Positions 53,030 to 61,796 of a DNA stretch of 64,000 bases are shown here, one piece after another. The position numbers and the translations under genes were made by a program. The stretch is taken from positions 1 to 64,000 of the forward strand of contig JACKPW010000011.1 in assembly GCA_024233215.1 (NCBI GenBank), given 5' to 3'. This DNA is from Verrucomicrobiales bacterium. GTDB taxonomy: Bacteria > Verrucomicrobiota > Verrucomicrobiia > Limisphaerales > J093. Below the pieces are notes generated by a model, which worked only from the letters and a program-made list of their open reading frames with translations, was not told where the DNA came from and did not search any database. Positions within the stretch are counted from its first letter, which is position 1; every line of letters begins with the position of its first letter.

Positions 53030-54664
53030 ATGAGAATGTTGTTCCGCCCCATGGACCGCAGCCGATGTTCAACCCGATCCCGGCGGTCCCACGGCCGTCT
53101 CGGGAGCGTGCTCCTGGCCTTGCTCCTTCCGCCGCCCGCGGTGGGCCAGCCGGTCTTGCAGCCGGAGTCGTTCCGGCACTACGTCGAGGAGTTCAACGTC
53201 GGGGACGAGGAACTCTATCCTCAACACATCCGCAACGCGGAAGCATGGTCGTTTCTGGCCCCGAACATCCCGCTGTTCGAATGCCCGGACACGGAGCTCG
53301 AACGGACCTACTACTTCCGTTGGTGGACCTTCCGCAAGCATCTCAAGCAGACTCCCGACGGCTTCATTGTCACGGAATTCCTCCCGCCGGTTCCTTGGGC
53401 GGGGAAATACAACTCGATCAACTGCCCGGCGGCCCATCACCTGTACGAGGGACGCTGGTTGCACGAAACGAAGTTCCTGGATGACTACAGCCTCTTCTGG
53501 TTCCGCCACGGAGGAGACCCCAGGCGCTACAGTTTCTGGGCTGCCGACGCGCTTTGGGCACGGCATCGGGTCACGCCCAACCCGTCGCTGCTCACGAACC
53601 TGTTGCCGGACCTGGTTGCCAACTTCGAGGCGTGGGAACAGGAGCGGCGTGACCCGAACGGTCTCTTCTGGCAGGTGGACGGACAGGACGGCATGGAAGT
53701 CTCCATCGGGGGCAGCGGCTATCGGGCGACCCTCAACAGCTACATGTTCGGCGACGCGGTGGCACTGGCGCGCATCGCGACGCTGGCCGGACAACCCGAT
53801 CTCGCCGACCGGTTCCGCGCGGAGGCGACCCGTATCAAGCAGCTCGTTGAATCCCGGCTCTGGGATGAATCCGCGCAGTTCTTCAAGGTGGCACCGCGCA
53901 CGGAGGATCCTTCCACGCCCCTGCATCTGGCCGACGTCCGGGAGCTGCATGGCTTCACCCCCTGGTATTTCCACCTGCCCGAACCGCGCTTTGCGGTCGC
54001 CTGGAAACAGTTGGTCGATCCGCGGGGCTTCCGTGCGCCGTTTGGCCCGACCACGGCTGAACAGCGACACCCGGGGTTCGCCATCGCCTACGAGGGCCAT
54101 GAATGCCAGTGGAACGGACCGAGCTGGCCGTACTCGACCGCGATCACGCTCACCGCACTGGCGAACACGCTGAACGATCTCGCGGACCCACCCCTCACCC
54201 GGCAGGACTATTTCGATACTCTCCGCGCCTATGCGTTGAGTCATCGCCTCAAGCGTCCCGATGGCACCACGGTGCCGTGGATTGACGAGAATCTGAACCC
54301 GTACACCGGGGATTGGATCGCTCGTACGCTCCTGCGCCAACGCCAGCAGAAGCCCGTCGAGCGCGGCAAGGACTACAACCACTCCACCTTTTGCGACCTC
54401 ATCATCAGCGGACTCGTCGGCCTGCGTCCCCGGGAAGATGACGTGCTCGAGATTAGTCCCCTCGTGCCTGAGGACCTCTGGGACTACTTCTGCCTCGACC
54501 AGGTCCACTATCATGGGCGAACCGTGACCATCCTCTTCGACAAGACCGGCGAACGCTATGGCCGGGGCAGGGGGTTGCAGGTGCGGGTCGATGGCCGGCG
54601 GGTTGCGGGCAGTGACTCCCTGCAGCGGCTGACCGCATTGCTTCCCGGAAAGCAGGAGCCATGA
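53030..54664 (+). CDS. Secreted MGH1/GH63-like (alpha/alpha)6 glycoside hydrolase
   Basis: A 544-residue protein with a signal peptide (GSVLLALLLPPPAVGQ). The domain resembles mannosylglycerate hydrolase MGH1-like and GH63 barrels: FRWWTFRKHLKQTPDG, SINCPAAHHLYEGRWL, FWQVDGQDGMEVSIGG, NSYMFGDAVALARIA, GHECQWNGPSWPYSTA. The acidic residues in DGQDGMEVS and the WNGPSWP motif are typical of the active site. Its stop overlaps the start of a GH29-like gene (ATGA). The substrate is unknown; alpha-linked sugars are likely. Confidence 0.8.
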   Translation: MRMLFRPMDRSRCSTRSRRSHGRLGSVLLALLLPPPAVGQPVLQPESFRHYVEEFNVGDEELYPQHIRNAEAWSFLAPNIPLFECPDTELERTYYFRWWTFRKHLKQTPDGFIVTEFLPPVPWAGKYNSINCPAAHHLYEGRWLHETKFLDDYSLFWFRHGGDPRRYSFWAADALWARHRVTPNPSLLTNLLPDLVANFEAWEQERRDPNGLFWQVDGQDGMEVSIGGSGYRATLNSYMFGDAVALARIATLAGQPDLADRFRAEATRIKQLVESRLWDESAQFFKVAPRTEDPSTPLHLADVRELHGFTPWYFHLPEPRFAVAWKQLVDPRGFRAPFGPTTAEQRHPGFAIAYEGHECQWNGPSWPYSTAITLTALANTLNDLADPPLTRQDYFDTLRAYALSHRLKRPDGTTVPWIDENLNPYTGDWIARTLLRQRQQKPVERGKDYNHSTFCDLIISGLVGLRPREDDVLEISPLVPEDLWDYFCLDQVHYHGRTVTILFDKTGERYGRGRGLQVRVDGRRVAGSDSLQRLTALLPGKQEP

Positions 54665-56559
54665 ACCGTCCTCCCATACAACGTTGGATTTCACCTCGCC
54701 GACTGCGACCCAGGGCGGGGCTGAATGGAAACCTCAACGACCCCGCCCGAGGGGGGGAGTTCCGACAGCCCACACCGGGGGGTGATACTCGGGCCGACTC
54801 CGATGCGCCCGGCGGGCCGCCGGCCACCGCACGCGAGCCGCGTGCGGTCCCCCGTTTGGATGCAGGGTTCCGGTTCAGGGCGTTGGCTTGGTTGCTTCCG
54901 ACCCAACTGCTGGCGGTTCAGGCTGCCGAAGTGAACCTGGCCCGGCCGACGGCACAGCAATACACCTGGCACGAGCAAGAGCGGATCATGTTCGTCTGTC
55001 TGGATCCGGCGACCTGGCAGGGCCGCGAATATGACAACCATTCCACGCCCCTGTCGGCCATCAACCCGACCCGACTGGACACCGATCAGTGGTGCCGCGC
55101 GGCCGGGCTCTGGGGCGCGAGGGAGATCCTGTTTGTGGCCAAGCACACCGGTGGCTTCTGTTGGTGGCGGACCGACACGACGAGCTACGGCATCAAGGAC
55201 GCCGCGTGGAAGGGCGGCCACGGCGACGTGCTGGCGGAGTTGTCGGCCTCCTGCCGCAAACATGGCCTCACGCTCGGCATCTACGTCTATCCCGGCGATG
55301 ACACCTGGGGTGCCCCGATGGGCAGCGGGGGCCGTACGAAGGACCCGGCGAAGCAGGAAGCCTATAATCAGGTCTTCCGCCGGCAGTTGACCGAAGTGCT
55401 CACGCGCTATGGGAAGATCAGCGAGGTGTGGTTCGACGGCAGTTGTGTGATCGACGTAAGCGACATCCTCGAACAGCACGCGGCCGACGCGGTGGTCTTC
55501 CAGGGGCCGGAGGCCACCATCCGTTGGCCCGGCTCCGAGACCGGCAAGCTCCCTTATCCGGCATGGAATTCACTCCTGAGGAAGGACCTCAAGACCGGCA
55601 CATCCACCGCCGCGCACGGCAATCCTGACGGCGATGCCTGGGCACCGCTTGAAGCCGACACGACACTCTACGATCACCACTGGTTTTGGTCGGCCGCCAA
55701 CGAGGAAAAGCGCAAGAGTCTGGATGAGCTGATGGACGTCTATTACAAGTCGGCAGGGCGGGGCGGGGTGTTGTTGCTGAACTCGACGCCAAACACCGAC
55801 GGGCTGATTCCCGCCGGCGACCTGAAGCTCTACGAGGCCTACGGCAGGGAGATTGCCCGTCGCTTCGACCGGCCCGTCGCCGAGGTGACAGACCAGCGAG
55901 GTGAGACGGTGGAATTGCCGTTGCCTGAACCGACACTCATCAACCACGCCATCCTCATGGAGGACTACCGCGAGGGTGAGCGCATCCGCGAATATGTGAT
56001 CGAGGGCCTGGCCGACGGCCAGTGGCGCCCGCTCCAGAAAGGCATTTCCGTCGGGCGCAAGAAGATCGATCTGTTTCAACCCGTGCTGGTCAGCCGCGTG
56101 CGGTTGCGGGTGACCCGGGCGGCGGCGGAGCCGATCATCCGGCGCTTGGCGGTGTATTCTGTCGCAGGCGTTCCGACGGGCGCCCTGGCCGGTCTTCATC
56201 CCGGCGCCCAGGGCTGGCGAACCTGTGGCACCTGGGCCGTGCGCGACTTCCACGACGGCCGCGCCGCGCTCACTTTGGACCTCAGCCCCTTCATCCTTCA
56301 GCCCGGGCAGTATGAGGTGCGGTTTGAGCCGACCGACGGGAAGCGCGCATTCCGCATCGCCGGGGCCACGCTGCTCTATGAGGGGGAAGAGGCCACCCCC
56401 GGACTGCTGACCCGCCTGGAGGCACCCAACAGCTTCAACGTGAATCGCACTGCCCAGGTTACCAAGGAAACCCGCTCCGTCCTGGAGGTGGAACTCACGG
56501 CTGAAAATGGCAGCGACTGCGAGGGCGTGGTGAAGATTCGTCCACAACCGGCCGAGTAA
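54661..56559 (+). CDS. GH29-like alpha-L-fucosidase with C-terminal beta domains
   Basis: A 632-residue protein. The first ~65 residues after the ATG at 54661 are Arg/Pro/Gly-rich and unlike protein; a TTG at 54856 would begin with LDAGFRFRALAWLLPTQLLA, a good signal peptide, and may be the true start. The barrel carries ILFVAKHTGGFCWW, LTLGIYVYPGDDTWG and ISEVWFDGSCVID with Asp259 as nucleophile. C-terminal beta-sandwich modules (about 420-632) may bind carbohydrate. It belongs to the more distant GH29 group. It overlaps the MGH1-like gene by four bases. Confidence 0.85.
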   Translation: MNRPPIQRWISPRRLRPRAGLNGNLNDPARGGEFRQPTPGGDTRADSDAPGGPPATAREPRAVPRLDAGFRFRALAWLLPTQLLAVQAAEVNLARPTAQQYTWHEQERIMFVCLDPATWQGREYDNHSTPLSAINPTRLDTDQWCRAAGLWGAREILFVAKHTGGFCWWRTDTTSYGIKDAAWKGGHGDVLAELSASCRKHGLTLGIYVYPGDDTWGAPMGSGGRTKDPAKQEAYNQVFRRQLTEVLTRYGKISEVWFDGSCVIDVSDILEQHAADAVVFQGPEATIRWPGSETGKLPYPAWNSLLRKDLKTGTSTAAHGNPDGDAWAPLEADTTLYDHHWFWSAANEEKRKSLDELMDVYYKSAGRGGVLLLNSTPNTDGLIPAGDLKLYEAYGREIARRFDRPVAEVTDQRGETVELPLPEPTLINHAILMEDYREGERIREYVIEGLADGQWRPLQKGISVGRKKIDLFQPVLVSRVRLRVTRAAAEPIIRRLAVYSVAGVPTGALAGLHPGAQGWRTCGTWAVRDFHDGRAALTLDLSPFILQPGQYEVRFEPTDGKRAFRIAGATLLYEGEEATPGLLTRLEAPNSFNVNRTAQVTKETRSVLEVELTAENGSDCEGVVKIRPQPAE

Positions 56560-56599
56560 GAACCGGATTGTGCGGCAAGGCGCTTTCGCCGGGACACCC

Positions 56600-58453
56600 T
56601 CACTCCTCCTTGAGCACGTCCACTGGCAACACGACCAGATCGTCAAACCAAGCGTCGGTATCGTGAGTGCGCACGCCGATGCTGCCCTGCCGAACCGGTG
56701 CGATCTCGTCGCGAAGATCGATAAGGGGGCCGTTGTCGTCATGCAACGGATCGAACCACACCTGTATCCTGTCGCCGGTCACAGCAATCCGCAGCAAATG
56801 CCACGTGTCGAGCGCTACTCCGTTTTCCCGCCCCGTCAGATCCACCGTTGCCAGGGGGCGCCACGCGTCGTTCATCCGGCCCAGATACAGGGTGTTCGTA
56901 CTGAAGCCGGCGTAGTAACCCTGCATTTGATCGGGACCGGGGCCGGGTTCATTCACCCGGAACACCAGTCCCGCATTACCCGTCGGCTGCTTCAACATGA
57001 CGGTGCTTTCCAGCAGATAATCCGCCCAATCCGTATTGCCGGCGATGACCTTCGTTCGGCTGTTCAGCGCCAGGTAATGACTGCCGGAACCGACGGCGGA
57101 CTCGGCATAACGGGTCCAACCTGTCGGAGTCTCGGATGCCGGAGCGGGGAGGGATTGGAAATCCTCGAAGAGAAGGGCACGTCGCTCGCCCGTCGTATAG
57201 TGGCGAATCGCCTCGGCTTCCGCCCAGGAGACCGGTGTGCCATCCGGCCACAACAATCCGCACCAAGGAATGGCCGGTTCGGGCGCACCATCGGGAGTGC
57301 CCCAATACCACCGGCAATGCGAGTTCCCCACCATGAGCTCCCAGCAAAGGTAGACGCCCGGAACGGTTCGGCCTGCCGCCTGCCGCGAGCGCAGCCAATG
57401 AATCACTTCGATCGGTGATCCATTGCTCCTTGCCTTCCCGCCGTACCAGCGTGCCCCGGCCTCGGTGAACACCGTGCCCTTCTTCGGGTTCAGGTCGGCC
57501 TGCTGAGTCCAGCGCCCGGCGAAGTCGTCCCCGTAGTTGTGCGCGTTGACAATATCCGTACGGGGATGATCGTCCCAGCAGGCAATGACCGGCTGGGCGG
57601 GATCAACCTCCTTTGCCCATGCGTAAGCCAGCTCCCTCAACTTGACAGTGAAGGGGTCCTTGAGATTTGGCTCGTTGTACGTTTCCCACCAGAGCACGCG
57701 AGGATCCTCTCGATGTGCCCGGATCACATCCTGAAGGTAAGTCTTGAACTTCGGCAGATTCTCGTCCTGTCGTTCCACGTCCTGCAGGGCCGCCCAACGC
57801 CCGTTGTGTCGACCGTCCACGGGAGCTTCGGTTTGGAGGGTGATGTTCGTGTGATTCCAACAATCGTCAAAGAACGTGAAGCCGGGCCGGACGCCGTGAC
57901 GGTCGCAGATTTGCAGGAAGGTCTCGATCCGCGCGAGAAGCGCCATGGGTTCGGCGTCGTAGACGAGATTGTGCAGATAGACCCGGAGGGTGGTCAGGCC
58001 CAGGTGCCTCTCCGCCGCTGCCAACTCACGTTCGATGATGTCGGGCTTGAATTCGTGCCACATCTGGATCTGGTTGGCGGCATAGGCTGGCGTGTAATTT
58101 GCGCCGACCCATTTGGAAGTGTCATACGGCAATTGGGCAGAGTGCGGCTCGCGCGGTAACCACACGACCATGGGGCCCGGGCCGCGGTGATCCCACGCGT
58201 AATCGGGAATCCAACGCAAGCGTGCCGGCACAACCTCCACCGACCTTCCGCCGTTGATCTGGCGCCCGGTGGCCGTAAGCACGGTGACGCCGCCCAACAG
58301 TCCGGGATCCTCCGTCGCCCTCAGCTTTGCCTCATCTTTAAACGGCACCTCCTGGATTGGCCCGGCCACTGCCGACCCGAAGGTCAGCAGGACCAGCAAC
58401 GCGGTGCACGCGGCAGCGCCGGAAAGACTCACTTCATGGTCGATTCGGTGCAT
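56600..58453 (-). CDS. Secreted clan GH-A (GH5-like) hydrolase with concanavalin-like C-terminus
   Basis: A 617-residue protein starting MHRIDHEVSLSGAAACT at 58453, with a signal peptide. The TIM barrel spans about 100-430. The general acid/base Glu261 lies in WWETYNEPN and the nucleophile Glu331 in VFTEAGARW, both typical of clan GH-A. Residues about 440-617 form a concanavalin-like/DUF1080-type domain (FEDFQSLPA, GLVFRVNEPGPG, WHLLRIAVTGDRIQVWFD). It is probably an endo- or exo-beta-glycosidase of the cluster; the exact family is uncertain. Confidence 0.82.
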   Translation of the reverse strand: MHRIDHEVSLSGAAACTALLVLLTFGSAVAGPIQEVPFKDEAKLRATEDPGLLGGVTVLTATGRQINGGRSVEVVPARLRWIPDYAWDHRGPGPMVVWLPREPHSAQLPYDTSKWVGANYTPAYAANQIQMWHEFKPDIIERELAAAERHLGLTTLRVYLHNLVYDAEPMALLARIETFLQICDRHGVRPGFTFFDDCWNHTNITLQTEAPVDGRHNGRWAALQDVERQDENLPKFKTYLQDVIRAHREDPRVLWWETYNEPNLKDPFTVKLRELAYAWAKEVDPAQPVIACWDDHPRTDIVNAHNYGDDFAGRWTQQADLNPKKGTVFTEAGARWYGGKARSNGSPIEVIHWLRSRQAAGRTVPGVYLCWELMVGNSHCRWYWGTPDGAPEPAIPWCGLLWPDGTPVSWAEAEAIRHYTTGERRALLFEDFQSLPAPASETPTGWTRYAESAVGSGSHYLALNSRTKVIAGNTDWADYLLESTVMLKQPTGNAGLVFRVNEPGPGPDQMQGYYAGFSTNTLYLGRMNDAWRPLATVDLTGRENGVALDTWHLLRIAVTGDRIQVWFDPLHDDNGPLIDLRDEIAPVRQGSIGVRTHDTDAWFDDLVVLPVDVLKEE

Positions 58454-58695
58454 CGATTGACGTTGGTTGGTACCGTGATTCGTGTCCCAGGGACAGCAGC
58501 TATCTTCCTCGGGCAGCCATGATATGTCCATTCCGCCGGTCCGGTCAACGGAGCGAACGCCAGCGAGATCGCCTGACGTCTGGAGGGTTTCCTGGCTCGA
58601 AGCGAGCGGCGGTCAGGATGGGGCTCATAAGGAACAAGAGCGCCTGTCGACCTGCCCAAGGGGCGTTCCGGCTGCACCATTCCAGCGTTCCCGGA

Positions 58696-60165
58696 TCATT
58701 GCAGCACCATCCGCCCCAAGCGATAGCGCCGCTGGCCATCGTCATCATCGAGCGGCAGAGCGATGGATGGAGTGCCGTCGCGTTCGCCGACCGACACGAA
58801 CACATCATAGGTGCCCGGCGCAGTTGCCGGGGCGATTAGACCAGCCGTCAAGCGGCTGCAATGCGAGGTAACCGGAGCCTGTCCCTTCGGGCCAGGTTGC
58901 AGATCGCGCAGGTTGAAGCTCGAATCGGCGAGCACCGCCACGATGCCGCCCTTGGCATCCTTGAGCGTCAGGGCCATGAATCCGCCAGGATAACAGGGCG
59001 CCACGCCGGCGTTCGCCCACCCGCTTTCGACCTCGAAGGGCTGACCGATGTTGACGCGACTGGGCCAGGAGATCCGGCGCAGTTGCAGTCGGTAGCCGAG
59101 GCGGAGGTTGATCGTGTCCACCGTTTCGCGGGTCTCCGCCAGCATCTCATGCGGCCACCAGTGAAGGGTCAGATAGCTCGCGTGGTATTCCTCGACCGCC
59201 CGGATCAACAACGAGCCATCCCCCCAGGCCCCTCGCTGCTTGGACGAGCCATAGTGCTCATGCTCGACGATTACCGGAAGCTTGGGCCAGAAGAGTCCGG
59301 CCATTTCGGCGTGATACCACGAGTTCGGCGGTGGCTGCACGCAGATGCTGTCGTCGCGGAGCGTGATGCCATTCGCGAGCGCGTAATCGGTCAACGGCTG
59401 ATGCGCACCCTTGGACTGCGGCCCGGTCACGTCATCAATGATCGCCAATTGCGTGTGTTTGAAGTGCTTCCGGTGAAGATCGATGTGCTGCCGAATGATC
59501 TCGTTGGCGCGGTCCTGGGGAATCTGGCTGCTGCCGCCGGTGTGTCCCTCGCCCCACATGCCGTAGGTGCCGATGTCGAGGAAGGCCACCTGGGGTCGGC
59601 CGTCGTAACGCTCAGCCACCGCCCGCAGGAAGTTCTCCAGCTTCGCCAGAAAGACCGGGTCGGCAAAGTCCGGGTCCCAGAACTTGCCGTCGGGCGTCGG
59701 TCCCTTGCCCCAGTCGTAGAACACGCCTTGCGCCCCGGCGTTCTTCACCCATTCGGGCGTGGCGAACCGGGTCCAGTTCTCGGAACAGGTCAGGCGAAAG
59801 GCCACCCGCTTCCCCCTGGCGATCCAGCGTTGCGCGGGCGTGTCGAGGATCGGCCAGTTGAACACGCCCTCCTCCGGCTCGACGAAAGCCCATGGGATGC
59901 GCAGATACACCACCGCAAGGCCGGGCCATTCGTCCACGGTGTCGGCCGGTTCCAGTCTGGAACCATAGTTTCCCGGGATGTTGGAATAGAACATCAGCGT
60001 CCAACCCATGCCCGGGTTGACCAGCGCGGCGCCATTGTCCCGGGGTTCCACGACAACCGGGTCGGCCGCAGGTGGCGTGGTCGCATCCTGGGCGAACACG
60101 GAACAAGCCGCGGCGGCGGTCAGGGCCAGGAGGAACGCAGTTCGCATGGTCTGGGGATGAGTCAT
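58696..60165 (-). CDS. Secreted DUF4832/GH42-like TIM-barrel protein
   Basis: A 489-residue protein starting MTHPQTMRTAFLLALT at 60165 (an ATG at 60147 is equally good), with a signal peptide. The barrel begins LVNPGMGWTLMFYSNIPGNY and includes GLAVVYLRIPWAFVEPEEG, AFLDIGTYGMWGEGHTGG and LTLHWWPHEM. A DUF4832 C-terminal beta domain follows (about 365-489). The Glu of GMWGEGH is a candidate acid/base. Related proteins are annotated beta-galactosidase-like, but activity is unproven. It is the outermost gene of the cluster on the right, 30 bases from the second flanking repeat when its leader is included. Confidence 0.78.
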   Translation of the reverse strand: MTHPQTMRTAFLLALTAAAACSVFAQDATTPPAADPVVVEPRDNGAALVNPGMGWTLMFYSNIPGNYGSRLEPADTVDEWPGLAVVYLRIPWAFVEPEEGVFNWPILDTPAQRWIARGKRVAFRLTCSENWTRFATPEWVKNAGAQGVFYDWGKGPTPDGKFWDPDFADPVFLAKLENFLRAVAERYDGRPQVAFLDIGTYGMWGEGHTGGSSQIPQDRANEIIRQHIDLHRKHFKHTQLAIIDDVTGPQSKGAHQPLTDYALANGITLRDDSICVQPPPNSWYHAEMAGLFWPKLPVIVEHEHYGSSKQRGAWGDGSLLIRAVEEYHASYLTLHWWPHEMLAETRETVDTINLRLGYRLQLRRISWPSRVNIGQPFEVESGWANAGVAPCYPGGFMALTLKDAKGGIVAVLADSSFNLRDLQPGPKGQAPVTSHCSRLTAGLIAPATAPGTYDVFVSVGERDGTPSIALPLDDDDGQRRYRLGRMVLQ

Positions 60166-60230
60166 TGGGAACGATTCTGGATCGGAAGGTTGGAGGCGCA
60201 CGAGGCGAAAATCACGACGAGCGTCGGGGT

Positions 60231-60266
60231 CGGGGTCAGTCCTGCAGCTATTGGCGGCGCTCCCTC
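60231..60266 (+). repeat. Island-flanking direct repeat, right copy
   Basis: Matches 27286-27321 over 36 bases with one mismatch, same orientation. It lies between the outermost gene of the carbohydrate cluster and the truncated inositol monophosphatase; the similarity fades within the next ~20 bases, close to the point where that gene begins. Confidence 0.85.
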
Positions 60267-60284
60267 TGCCAAGAGTGAGGACTG

Positions 60285-60599
60285 ATGAGACGAACCCTGG
60301 CGGCCATCGAGCAACTGTTCTCCCGGAACATGCGGGGAATGCGGCGCATGGGCAGTGCCGCCATCGACCTGGCCTGGGTGGCCTGCGGGCGATTCGATGC
60401 CTTCTTCGAGTACCAACTGGCGCCGTGGGACTATTGCGCCGGCAGGCTGCTCATCGAGGAGGCGGGCGGACGCTGTTCGGATCGCACGGGCCGGCCATTG
60501 GAGATTCAGTCCGGGAACATCCTCGCTACCAACCCGCACCTGTTCGAGGTGTTGTTGGACGCGGTGGGATGGCCGGCAACCTCAGCCACGTGTGCCTGA
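60285..60599 (+). pseudogene. 5'-truncated inositol monophosphatase
   Basis: The 104-codon frame encodes only the C-terminal third of a SuhB/IMPase: LFSRNMRGMRRMGSAAIDL, FEYQLAPWDYCAGRLLIEEA (with the metal-binding Asp of PWDYCAG), then NPHLFEVLL. The N-terminal ~165 residues, with the GExxD-type and DPxDGT metal sites, are missing. The break is right at the flanking repeat of the carbohydrate cluster. The remaining part cannot be active. Confidence 0.85.
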
Positions 60600-60759
60600 T
60601 CAATTCCTTCAGGGATCCCTGGGAAGAACCGATCTCGACCAACTGAGACCGCTTGGCGGCGGAGTATTCCTGTGCTCCGACCACAGGATCGGGTTCACCG
60701 TGAGTCGGGCTGCTGTTACAGAAGTGCTCGCAGCCGGGCGGTCGTTTGCCCGCGGTCCA

Positions 60760-60846
60760 GCCGGCCGAGCCGCCGTGAGCGGCCAGTACTTCGGCATGAA
60801 TCGCCTTGACCGCCTCGGGGATGGCATGTGCCAGGGGCTTTCTCAT
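60760..60846 (-). pseudogene. Doc/Fic-type toxin N-terminal remnant
   Basis: From the ATG at 60846 the minus strand reads IPEAVKAIHAEVLAAHGGSAG, the N-terminus of Doc-family death-on-curing toxins (xxVxxIHxxxLxxxGGSxG). After about 29 residues the similarity is lost, and the HxFxDGNKR Fic motif is absent. The start overlaps the stop of an upstream frame (ATGA), as in toxin-antitoxin operons. Confidence 0.6.
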
Positions 60847-60977
60847 GACAGCCGCCGGAACAGTTCCGTGTTCCTCTCGATCAATCGCCTGGCAGTGGTG
60901 GCGGCCTGCTTCGATGTGATCACCGCCACGGGCGAGACAACGCCCTCTTCGGTCGGAAGAGGCTGAGTCGTATCGAT
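60843..60977 (-). pseudogene. C-terminal fragment of an antitoxin-like protein
   Basis: A 44-codon frame ends at 60843, overlapping the toxin ATG. It reads SPVAVITSKQAATTARRL then IERNTELFRRLS, a compact, helical, basic end like many type II antitoxins. The 5' part is missing and is replaced at 60986-61003 by a CACGAAA intergenic repeat. The family is not recognised; the assignment rests on coupling to the Doc remnant. Confidence 0.45.
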
Positions 60978-60985
60978 TCAACGGA

Positions 60986-61003
60986 ACCACGAAATACACG
61001 AAA
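60986..61003. repeat. CACGAAA intergenic repeat
   Basis: ACCACGAAATACACGAAA, two units of the CACGAAA type, in the spacer where the antitoxin fragment loses its 5' end. Confidence 0.5.
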
Positions 61004-61103
61004 AGAAAGGCGAGTGGGGCTTTGGGCTGGTGCCGAAGCAACACGGTACAACGACAAGCCGCCCCGAGGGGTGGCTGGAAATGGACGAAGATGGCGCAGG
61101 AGG

Positions 61104-61796
61104 TCAGACAACAGACCTACGGCTGCGGCGGACGCCGAGCAGGCCGACGAGGCCGAGACCGAGCAGGGCGGCGGTGGTCCCGGCATCAGGCACCGGTCGG
61201 AACACAATCGTCTGAGAGGTGTTCTTGGCCAAGCCGATGCTGGAGCCGGAAGCATCGTAGACCTGTATATCTTCGGTTCCCACGCCCCCGCCGTAGGCGG
61301 TTGGGGTAATCGTGATCTGCCAGTCGCCCGACAGGTCACCGATCACGCCACCATCGGTGTAACCGATCAGCCATGCCCATTTCCCAAGGAAATTCTCGGT
61401 TGTCCCAGGACCTCCGGCAAGTTCCTTCAATTCGCCGGCGTCGTCAGTGACCTGCACGGTTTGGTCCCCGATCGAGTCCACTGCGATGTTCCAGGTCATG
61501 TTTCTCGTAGTGCCTGTTCCCGTTCTGAACACGGTGTTGAAAGCGAGGTTGCCACTCCCATCCACGTAGAAGAAGATCTGCTCTTCGTTGCTCACCTGGC
61601 CCGGCCCGACCGACAAGTGAGCCGCGGACGAATAGTAGTTGTAGTTGGCCGCAGCGGAGGCCACGCCGGTGTAGGGGGTGAACGTCCCAAGGGAGACACC
61701 TCCCTGAAGCACCTCAATCATTACGCCATGAACCGTGGTTGCCAAGGGCAGCGACGAGAACAGGAGGATGGAAATCGACTTGCTTAAGCTTCTCAT
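61104..61796 (-). CDS. Exported protein with VPDSG-CTERM-like sorting tail
   Basis: A 230-residue protein starting MRSLSKSISILLFSSLPLA at 61796 (signal peptide). The middle is a beta-rich, low-charge domain (about 25-195). The C-terminus is VPDAGTTAALLGLGLVGLLG followed by VRRSRR: motif, hydrophobic helix and basic cluster of the PEP-CTERM class, in the VPDSG variant known from Verrucomicrobiota. It should be handled by an exosortase, which is not in this window. Function of the mature domain is unknown. Confidence 0.85.
   Translation of the reverse strand: MRSLSKSISILLFSSLPLATTVHGVMIEVLQGGVSLGTFTPYTGVASAAANYNYYSSAAHLSVGPGQVSNEEQIFFYVDGSGNLAFNTVFRTGTGTTRNMTWNIAVDSIGDQTVQVTDDAGELKELAGGPGTTENFLGKWAWLIGYTDGGVIGDLSGDWQITITPTAYGGGVGTEDIQVYDASGSSIGLAKNTSQTIVFRPVPDAGTTAALLGLGLVGLLGVRRSRRSVV

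Noticed and set aside
60526..61044. Minus-strand open frame of 172 codons
   Set aside because: Only a 29-residue Doc-like stretch is protein-like; the rest crosses the antitoxin frame and the suhB remnant.
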